Source: an uncultured Oscillospiraceae bacterium | Lineage (GTDB): Bacteria; Bacillota; Clostridia; Oscillospirales; Acutalibacteraceae | Length of the DNA: 9,708 bases | Direction of reading: 5' to 3' | NCBI GenBank assembly: GCA_900550095.1 | Contig: URRG01000058.1 | Location: forward strand, 1-9,708 | Shown here: positions 1 to 4,662 of the stretch, in pieces | How positions within the stretch are numbered: the stretch's first letter is position 1 | How the letters are laid out: every line of letters starts with the position of its first letter | Notes under the pieces: generated by a model | Seen by the model: the letters and a program-made list of their open reading frames with translations, nothing else | Databases searched by the model: none | What the model was told of the DNA's origin: nothing | Translations under genes and position numbers: made by a program

Positions 1-212
1 CTTCCCTTATTTATGCTGTATGCAGCAAATTCTATGCAGATGGGGCACGCTCCTAAGGCCACGGAAGAATCATCTGACAGCCGCCAGGCCGCAAACGACG
101 GCAGAGCCAATGATTTTCCCGCCTCCTTTCCCATTTTCTCCTTAATTTTTATGCGCTTCTCTCTTACATTCCCATGATTTTCTGAAAGCGCCGCCGATTT
201 AGCCGAGCGCAC
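1..212 (-). CDS. Possible partial gene running off the left edge, unrecognised
   Basis: One minus-strand frame stays open from a GTG at 212-210 to the window edge, about 70 codons. A full AGGAGG (223-228) lies 10 nt upstream, and it is the main support for this call. The predicted peptide has a basic, Lys-rich first part and then a stretch with two close cysteines (ACPIC) near the edge. I recognise no domain. Codon choice (ATA, TCA, GCG, GGA) differs from the strongly GGC/GCC-biased neighbours, and the opposite strand is also open over much of the region (1-177, ending in TGA), so this may be chance. No convincing promoter separates it from the terminator at 262-297. Alternatives are noncoding sequence or the tail of a plus-strand gene. 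Confidence 0.25.
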   Translation of the reverse strand, partial: MRSAKSAALSENHGNVREKRIKIKEKMGKEAGKSLALPSFAAWRLSDDSSVALGACPICIEFAAYSINKG

Positions 213-261
213 CTTGAGCACACCTCCTAATCTATATATTTCCATTCGGCCACCTGCACAA

Positions 262-297
262 TAAAAAATGTCTCATTCTTTCGCAGAATGAGACATT
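262..297 (-). terminator. Strong intrinsic terminator, minus strand
   Basis: A perfect 13-bp inverted repeat (267-279 with 285-297) encloses a 5-nt loop. On the minus strand the stem runs into a run of six T, then ATT. There is no T-tract on the plus side, so it acts leftward. It is the first strong terminator downstream of the DUF2264 gene, 300 nt past its stop, and may also end a separate short transcript starting near 366. Confidence 0.85.
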
Positions 298-596
298 AGT
301 CCCTGTGTATAAAAATTTATTCAGCATGAACGAAAAGATATGCATATTCGTTCAAAATTCAATTCGCTATCCAGTATAGCATTTTCCAAACACATTTGGA
401 CCATTAAAATGAATTATAGAAGCGAAATAAAAACCGTCTTATGTAAGGAACAAAATGAATTTTCCGTGCATAGCGTATACCTGCTTCGGCGCCGCCTGCA
501 AAAAACGTCCGCCAACGTCAGCCTTCAGCCTATATGCGACTGCGTCAAAATGGGAATCATTCCCTTTCAGCCGGAAACCGGGCTTTCATGGAAAAA
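298..596. other. Gene-free, partly AT-rich stretch between the DUF2264 gene and its terminator
   Basis: I see no credible protein gene here. Plus-strand open frames from 340 and 455 lack ribosome binding sites and have low-complexity, Arg/Pro-rich translations. What is visible: an imperfect palindrome at 328-353 (7-bp arms GAACGAA/TTCGTTC around an ATATGCATA core), an extended -10 element at 373-381 on the minus strand, and small hairpins soon after the DUF2264 stop (552-564 GGGAAT/ATTCCC with one-base loop; CCGG/CCGG around 572-582). The part from about 300 to 470 is clearly richer in A+T than the coding DNA. Confidence 0.6.
373..381 (-). promoter_or_regulatory. Candidate extended -10 promoter (TGCTATACT), minus strand
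   Basis: The minus strand reads TG-C-TATACT, an extended -10 of the kind that can work without a good -35; no -35 is recognisable 17 nt upstream. Transcription would begin near 366 and meet the terminator at 262-297 about 100 nt later. The same TGnTATACT form occurs in the candidate secA and rsmE promoters of this window, which adds some weight. Confidence 0.35.
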
Positions 597-1760
597 TCAA
601 TCCGCCGCGTGATCCAGGGGCATATCCTCGCCGCTCCATATTTTCTGCGCGGTATAGGGCACATCCCCTCCTGCCCAGAAAGGATCATTTTCCTGCAGGC
701 CCAGAGGGAGGAACGCCGCCGCGCACAGATACAGGCTGCCCGTGGAAATGTAGCCCTCTCCCAATCCCGGCTGAGAGCCGCAGACGCCGATGGTAAGCCA
801 CCCCTCCCTGTCAAAGGTCCCCGGGGCCTCCATCGTGCGGCCGATCACAGCCGAAAGGGCGCAGCGAGCCTGGTTCGCAGGAAGGTTTTCCGGCAGGATA
901 TGCTGCAGAGCGGCCTGAGCCAGCATCTGGAAGGCCCCGCACCGGTAAGCGGAAGAACGTCCCAAAACCGGGTAGCTTCCATCCGGCCCGATCATACGCT
1001 CCAGAACCTCCGCATAACGGGAAGCTCTCGCCGCAAAGGTATCCCGCAACTGTTCACCCAGCCCTCCGTTTTCCGGGAACAGTGGAGCCGTTTCCCGGCT
1101 GATATCCACCAGCATGGGCTGGATCACATAGCTGTTGTAGTAGTCCCAGTGAAAATAATCGCCGTCTCCATAGACGCCGTCCCCTTTGTACCAATAGCGG
1201 AAGGAAGTAAGCGCGTAATCCACCCGCATGGCGTCACATTCTCCCGTCATATGATAAAGGGCCGCTTCCACCATGGCGGAAAATAAGAGCCAGTTTGTGC
1301 GCAGGGGACGAATGCACCGGCTTTTCTTCAGGGCGGCGGCCACGTTCTCCTTCGCCTTAGGAGGGAGCTTTCCCCAAAGCTCTCTGGGGGCCCGCAAAAA
1401 AGCGTGGGCCAAAAAGGCCGCGTCCACCAGAGGCTGGCCCGGTTCATCCACCTTCCACTCAAAAGGGCATGCATCGGGAGAAGCGGGGTCGGTAATCTGC
1501 TCCACAGCCCTGCGGGCCAACTCTGCATAGGCGTCGATATCCTCCCGCCGCCGGGTCTCCGGATCCCGCGTTTCCAGCCAAGGAGCCATGCCGCACAAAA
1601 GCCTTCCCACAGCCTCCAGGTGGGTAAACGCCTCCCGCCCGGCCCCGGGCCTCTGCTCCACCGGCATTCTGGCGTGAAGCTTCCCTTCCGCCGCATTTTT
1701 CAGGACGGGATCCGCAATTTCTTTCAGCATGCGCACCCAGTCTTCTCTTTTCTGTATCAT
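597..1760 (-). CDS. DUF2264 family protein, probable carbohydrate-related alpha-toroid enzyme
   Basis: The 387-residue product matches what I know of the DUF2264 family: an N-terminal segment with HLEAVGRLLCGMAPWLE (residues 47-63), a central aromatic block GDYFHWDYYNSYVIQPML (200-217), and the C-terminal signature GLGEGYISTGSLYL (332-345). Members are thought to be all-alpha toroids, found near sugar-metabolism genes; the reaction is not established. There is no signal peptide or membrane segment, so it is probably cytosolic. Its length fits the short, single-domain form of the family rather than the longer two-part form. The ATG is preceded by GGGAGGA with 7-nt spacing. It lies 181 nt after the SDR stop on the same strand with no visible promoter or terminator between, so it is probably the last gene of the rsmE operon. 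Family assignment is firm; substrate is unknown. Confidence 0.85.
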   Translation of the reverse strand: MIQKREDWVRMLKEIADPVLKNAAEGKLHARMPVEQRPGAGREAFTHLEAVGRLLCGMAPWLETRDPETRRREDIDAYAELARRAVEQITDPASPDACPFEWKVDEPGQPLVDAAFLAHAFLRAPRELWGKLPPKAKENVAAALKKSRCIRPLRTNWLLFSAMVEAALYHMTGECDAMRVDYALTSFRYWYKGDGVYGDGDYFHWDYYNSYVIQPMLVDISRETAPLFPENGGLGEQLRDTFAARASRYAEVLERMIGPDGSYPVLGRSSAYRCGAFQMLAQAALQHILPENLPANQARCALSAVIGRTMEAPGTFDREGWLTIGVCGSQPGLGEGYISTGSLYLCAAAFLPLGLQENDPFWAGGDVPYTAQKIWSGEDMPLDHAAD

Positions 1761-1941
1761 ATCCGTTCCTCCCTATAGTCGGTTCTGTCATATTGCTTTT
1801 CCATACGCCCCACGGTTCCGTCGGTTTGCCTCTTGCTTCCGTACGTCAGCCGCCCACTGCCGTATCCCTGCCGCAGAACACCTCCGCCAGAAAACGGATT
1901 TCAGCGGAATCCTCCGGAACGCTCCTCCTGCACAGCCTATT

Positions 1942-2670
1942 TCAGATCACAAAGCCGCCGTTCACGCCCAGCACCTGGCCGGTGATAAAAGAGGAATCCT
2001 CTCCTGCCAAAAATGATACAGCTCCGGCTATATCCTCCGGAATGCCAATCCGCTCCAAAGGAGTTTCCTCCCGCAGGGCCTCCAGATCCTCCGGGCGCAG
2101 GTGGCTGTTCATCTCCGTATGGATCACCCCGGGCGCGATGCAGTTCACCCGGATACCTGAAGGCCCCAGTTCCTTTGCCAGAGCCTTTGTCATGCCGATG
2201 AGGGCCGCCTTGGCAGCGGAATACGCCGCCTCGCAGGAAGCCCCTACCTGCCCCCACATAGAGGAAATAAAAATGATGTTCCCCGCTTTTTCATGCAGCA
2301 TGTGCGGCATGGCCTGCTTTGCGCACAAAAAGGCCGCGCGCACATCCACAGAAAACAGATCGTCCCATTCTCCGGCAGACATATCCGTAAACAGGCACTG
2401 ACGAGCCACGCCCGCGTTGTTCACCAATACGTCCACATTCCCCGCCTGCCGAAACAGAGCCTCTATCTCCTCTTCCCGGCGCAGGTCGGCCTTTACAGCC
2501 GCATGTAAAATCCCCGTTTCACCGGAGAGCTCCTCCGCCAGGGCTTCCGCCCTTTCCCGGCTGGTATGATAATGGACGATCACCCGAAAGCCCTCCCGGG
2601 CCAAACGGCGGCAGACAGCCGCTCCGATCCCCCGCCCCCCGCCGGTGACGAGAGCCGTCTTCATTTTCAT
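1942..2670 (-). CDS. Short-chain dehydrogenase/reductase, FabG-like (3-oxoacyl-ACP reductase type)
   Basis: The product is a classical SDR of 242 residues that would use NAD(P)H to reduce or oxidise a carbonyl/hydroxyl group in the cytosol. Visible features: Rossmann loop TGGGRGIG (9-16), NNAG (84-87), catalytic Ser137 and YSAAK (Tyr150, Lys154) with the 13-residue Ser-Tyr spacing seen in FabG, and C-terminal GQVLGVNGGF. The tetrad Asn position appears to be Asp109. I chose the ATG at 2670 because GGAGG sits 9 nt upstream. A longer form from a TTG at 2700, overlapping the rsmE stop, adds ten basic residues and has no comparable site. It follows rsmE by 26 nt and so is co-transcribed with it. 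FabG-like SDRs act on many substrates; lying next to a DUF2264 gene and away from fatty-acid genes, it need not be the fatty-acid enzyme. Confidence 0.9.
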   Translation of the reverse strand: MKMKTALVTGGGRGIGAAVCRRLAREGFRVIVHYHTSRERAEALAEELSGETGILHAAVKADLRREEEIEALFRQAGNVDVLVNNAGVARQCLFTDMSAGEWDDLFSVDVRAAFLCAKQAMPHMLHEKAGNIIFISSMWGQVGASCEAAYSAAKAALIGMTKALAKELGPSGIRVNCIAPGVIHTEMNSHLRPEDLEALREETPLERIGIPEDIAGAVSFLAGEDSSFITGQVLGVNGGFVI

Positions 2671-2696
2671 GCTCGCTTTCCTCCTTCCGGCTCTCT

Positions 2697-3443
2697 TCAA
2701 AGGTTGCCTGTAGCCTGCATCAAAGCCGCCATGGCGGCGATGGGAGCCGTTTCCGTCCGCAGGATCCGGGGCCCCAGGGTAGCGGTCTGTACGCCCCTTT
2801 TCACAGCCAGCTCCACCTCGGAAGGATCGAAGCCCCCCTCCGGCCCGATAAAAATGGATATCTCCTCCGCGCCCTCATCCACAAGGCGAAGGATACGTTC
2901 CCCGCCTCCTTCGTAAAACAGCAAAGCGACGGCCTTTCCGCCGTTTTTTTCTTTCGCCCGCGAAGCCGCTTCCTCCACGGCTACGGAAAAGGAAAGCGGC
3001 TCCCCAATCCGGGGAAGAATACCGCGCCCGCTCTGCTTGGCCGCCTCTGCGGCAATCTTTTGCCAGCGTTCCACCTTTTTCCGCATGGATTTTTCGTCCG
3101 GTCTGGAAACACACCGGGCCGTCATTACCGGAATAATCCTGCCGACTCCCAATTCCACCGTCTTCTGGACCACCCAATCGAATTTATCCGATTTGGGCAG
3201 AGCCTGATACAGCGTAACCTTGACAGACGGTTCGGCCGCCGTCTCCCGAATGGCCAGGATCCGCAGGTTCACCGCCTCCGGCTCCAGGGATTCGATCTCG
3301 CAGTCGTAATCCTTCCCCAAAGAATCGCAAATGGTCAGCGGTTCCCCCGGCTGCATCCGCAGGGAACGAATGATGTGCCGGGCGTCCGCCCCTTCGATGC
3401 GGGCCGTTTCGTCCGGAATATATGAGATAAAAAAACGAGGCAT
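2697..3443 (-). CDS. rsmE: 16S rRNA (uracil1498-N3)-methyltransferase RsmE
   Basis: RsmE uses S-adenosylmethionine to methylate N3 of U1498 in 16S rRNA of the small subunit. At 248 residues the protein has the usual length. It shows the N-terminal PUA-like part (MPRFF..., with HIIRSLRMQPGE at 23-34) followed by the SPOUT methyltransferase domain: KSDKFDWVVQKTVELGV (84-100), EAAKQSGR (133-140), IGPEGGF (199-205), and the knot signature LGPRILRTETA (223-233). The ATG has a modest AGGCGG site about 9 nt upstream. In many Firmicutes rsmE follows prmA (ribosomal protein L11 methyltransferase); here prmA is absent and rsmE heads the operon behind its own extended -10 promoter and a structured leader. 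The SDR gene starts 26 nt after its stop. Confidence 0.96.
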   Translation of the reverse strand: MPRFFISYIPDETARIEGADARHIIRSLRMQPGEPLTICDSLGKDYDCEIESLEPEAVNLRILAIRETAAEPSVKVTLYQALPKSDKFDWVVQKTVELGVGRIIPVMTARCVSRPDEKSMRKKVERWQKIAAEAAKQSGRGILPRIGEPLSFSVAVEEAASRAKEKNGGKAVALLFYEGGGERILRLVDEGAEEISIFIGPEGGFDPSEVELAVKRGVQTATLGPRILRTETAPIAAMAALMQATGNL

Positions 3444-3473
3444 AGCTTTCCCGCCTATCTTTCAGTATGGCGC

Positions 3474-3581
3474 TTCAGAAAGCCGCAGGCCAGAAAAAAC
3501 AGGAAACAGATTTCTTTGCAGGCCAGCACCTGGAAAAACGCCGGGAAATTCTCCTGCGCCCTTCCCTCAAGGCTTTCTGAA
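3474..3581 (-). other. Structured 5' leader of rsmE closed by a perfect 11-bp helix
   Basis: Positions 3474-3484 and 3571-3581 are perfectly complementary over 11 bp (TTCAGAAAGCC/GGCTTTCTGAA). The 5' arm begins within a few bases of the start site predicted from the promoter at 3590-3618. The 86 nt inside contain further short complementary pieces (GGGAA/TTCCC, CAGG/CCTG) and a run of six T. The ribosome binding site lies outside the closing helix. It resembles no riboswitch class I can name. A minus-strand open frame (3455-3697) covers the same DNA but looks noncoding. Confidence 0.4.
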
Positions 3582-3589
3582 ACAGGTAC

Positions 3590-3618
3590 AGTATACCAGA
3601 AACAGCGCTTTTTTTCCA
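3590..3618 (-). promoter_or_regulatory. Promoter of the rsmE-SDR-DUF2264 operon (extended -10)
   Basis: On the minus strand, -10 TATACT (3590-3595) is preceded by TGG, forming an extended -10. A 17-nt spacer separates it from a -35 of TGGAAA (3613-3618), four of six matches to TTGACA. Transcription should start near 3583, giving a leader of about 140 nt before rsmE. Confidence 0.6.
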
Positions 3619-3634
3619 GCCCCTCCGCCCGCGC

Positions 3635-3669
3635 AAAAGCAGCCTGAAAGCTTTCGCTTTCAGGCTGCT
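3635..3669 (-). terminator. Intrinsic terminator after the phosphoribosyltransferase-like gene
   Basis: A perfect 14-bp stem (3638-3651 with 3656-3669) closes a four-base loop, GAAA on the minus strand, followed by TTT and then GCGC. The T-tract is short, but the stem is long and GC-rich, and it sits 50 nt beyond the stop at 3719. It separates that gene from the rsmE promoter immediately to the left. Confidence 0.75.
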
Positions 3670-3718
3670 GAAGCTCCATCCTCCTGTGAAACGGCAAATC
3701 CGAACGGCTTTTGCGATC

Positions 3719-4357
3719 TCACAGTTTGGAATAACCGAAGCTGTTTACCAGTGCGTCCACCTTTCGGCCCTGCCCGCAGAGCGGACACTCGTGGCTGGAA
3801 TACGTTTCATAACCGGGCACATCGTTCCCATTGAATATAGCGTTGATCTTCATGCCCTCTACCTCGTCCACGGCGCTGAAAATGGCGCAGACCCCTGCTG
3901 CCGAGCCGCCGTAATACTGGATGCATTCGGCGCTTTTCCGCACGGTGATGCCCGTGGTGACGGACGCCATGAGAATGAGCACGTGCTTGCCGCGGAGCAT
4001 GGGCTGGATATTGTCCCGGAAAATCATCTGCCCGTTTCCGTCGTATTCAGGGGTAATCACATAAATCGTCTGGTGGGCGTTGATGGACATAAACCCGGAA
4101 CGGTTCAGCTCCTGCGCCAGATAGGCGCCGATCACCTGGGTGCCGTCCAAGCAGAGGATAGTATCCACCACCGTATTGGCAATATAATGGGGAACCAGTG
4201 CTTTGGCCGCAGCCTCCGCCTCACTCTGGCGCGTTTTCAGCGTCGTCATGTCGATATAATAATTGACATGGGAGTGATTTGTAGCAAAATGGCCGCTGAC
4301 AATCTTCAGCGGAACATTGCTGTTTTTAGACATGATCTTAAAGACGCGGTTTTCCAT
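3719..4357 (-). CDS. Divergent type I phosphoribosyltransferase-fold protein (orotate PRTase-like)
   Basis: The 212-residue product resembles the clostridial proteins usually labelled phosphoribosyltransferase or orotate phosphoribosyltransferase. Such enzymes move the ribose phosphate of PRPP onto a base. The PRPP-loop region is recognisable as HVLILMASVTTGITV (125-139), but the acidic pair that normally precedes V-x-T-T-G and helps hold PRPP/Mg and ribose is Met130-Ala131. Near the C-terminus lies CPLC (Cys191, Cys194), possibly half of a metal site. There is no signal peptide or membrane segment. The ATG has GGGAGG about 8 nt upstream. A second in-frame ATG at codon 9 lacks a site. The gene is monocistronic, with a near-consensus promoter and its own terminator. 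The divergent loop argues for a changed substrate or a binding/regulatory role; this is inference. The fold assignment is fairly sure, the orotate label is not. Confidence 0.75.
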   Translation of the reverse strand: MENRVFKIMSKNSNVPLKIVSGHFATNHSHVNYYIDMTTLKTRQSEAEAAAKALVPHYIANTVVDTILCLDGTQVIGAYLAQELNRSGFMSINAHQTIYVITPEYDGNGQMIFRDNIQPMLRGKHVLILMASVTTGITVRKSAECIQYYGGSAAGVCAIFSAVDEVEGMKINAIFNGNDVPGYETYSSHECPLCGQGRKVDALVNSFGYSKL

Positions 4358-4414
4358 AAGCGTTACCTCCCTGCCCGCATTCCGCCGCCGGCAGATCCTA
4401 CGGACGTTTTTATT

Positions 4415-4443
4415 ATTATACCTAATTTTTATACATATTTCAA
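4415..4443 (-). promoter_or_regulatory. Near-consensus sigma-A promoter of the phosphoribosyltransferase-like gene
   Basis: The minus strand has TTGAAA (4438-4443), exactly 17 nt, then TATAAT (4415-4420), in an AT-rich setting. The start site should lie near 4408, giving a leader of about 50 nt that carries the GGGAGG ribosome binding site. This is the best promoter match in the window. Confidence 0.8.
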
Positions 4444-4499
4444 TAAATATTTCACTATTTTTGATATCAGATTCTTAATAACTCCTATTTCGAAATTTA

Positions 4500-4519
4500 T
4501 ACTGTAAAATACTGTAAAA
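4500..4519. repeat. Tandem 10-bp direct repeat upstream of the PRTase-like promoter
   Basis: TACTGTAAAA occurs twice head to tail (4500-4509 and 4510-4519). Each copy contains TACTGTA, a seven-base odd-centred palindrome. It lies about 57 bp upstream of the -35 at 4438-4443. One helical turn between copies would suit a dimeric regulator or UP-like element, but AT-rich DNA makes such repeats fairly likely by chance. Confidence 0.4.
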
Positions 4520-4586
4520 ATTTTTATCTTCATGCCGAGGCAAGGCCATCCTCTGCTTTCGCGCACAAATCCCGCCCCCCCCCTGC

Positions 4587-4631
4587 AAAACGAAGGCCCC
4601 GGCCTTCCCATAAGGAAAACCGGGGTCCTTC
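4587..4631 (-). terminator. Intrinsic terminator of secA
   Basis: GC-rich arms 4592-4602 and 4620-4631 pair over 11 bp with one bulged base; a second short stem can form within the loop (CCTT/AAGG). On the minus strand the stem is followed by G and TTTT. It begins about 30 nt after the secA stop, as expected for a dedicated terminator. Confidence 0.85.
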
Positions 4632-4662
4632 CGTTTCTTTCTCGGCTCCAGCCAACCGACGC

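Noticed and set aside
340..612. Plus-strand open frame in the AT-rich left region, overlapped by another from 455
   Set aside because: No ribosome binding site; composition shifts along the frame and it runs into the end of the DUF2264 gene on the other strand.
1761..1941. Possible small gene or promoter between the SDR and DUF2264 genes
   Set aside because: The frames found lack a proper start, and no -10/-35 pair or terminator-like hairpin is convincing.
2671..2700. Upstream TTG start for the SDR gene, overlapping the rsmE stop
   Set aside because: The added ten basic residues lie before the normal SDR first strand, and the strong GGAGG is spaced for the ATG at 2670.
3455..3697. Minus-strand open frame of 80 codons between the PRTase-like gene and rsmE
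   Set aside because: It begins at a TTG without a spaced ribosome binding site, spans the terminator hairpin at 3638-3669 and the rsmE promoter, and its translation resembles no known protein.
3686..4507. 273-codon plus-strand open frame opposite the PRTase-like gene
   Set aside because: It is antisense to a recognisable gene, runs through that gene's promoter, and has no family resemblance.
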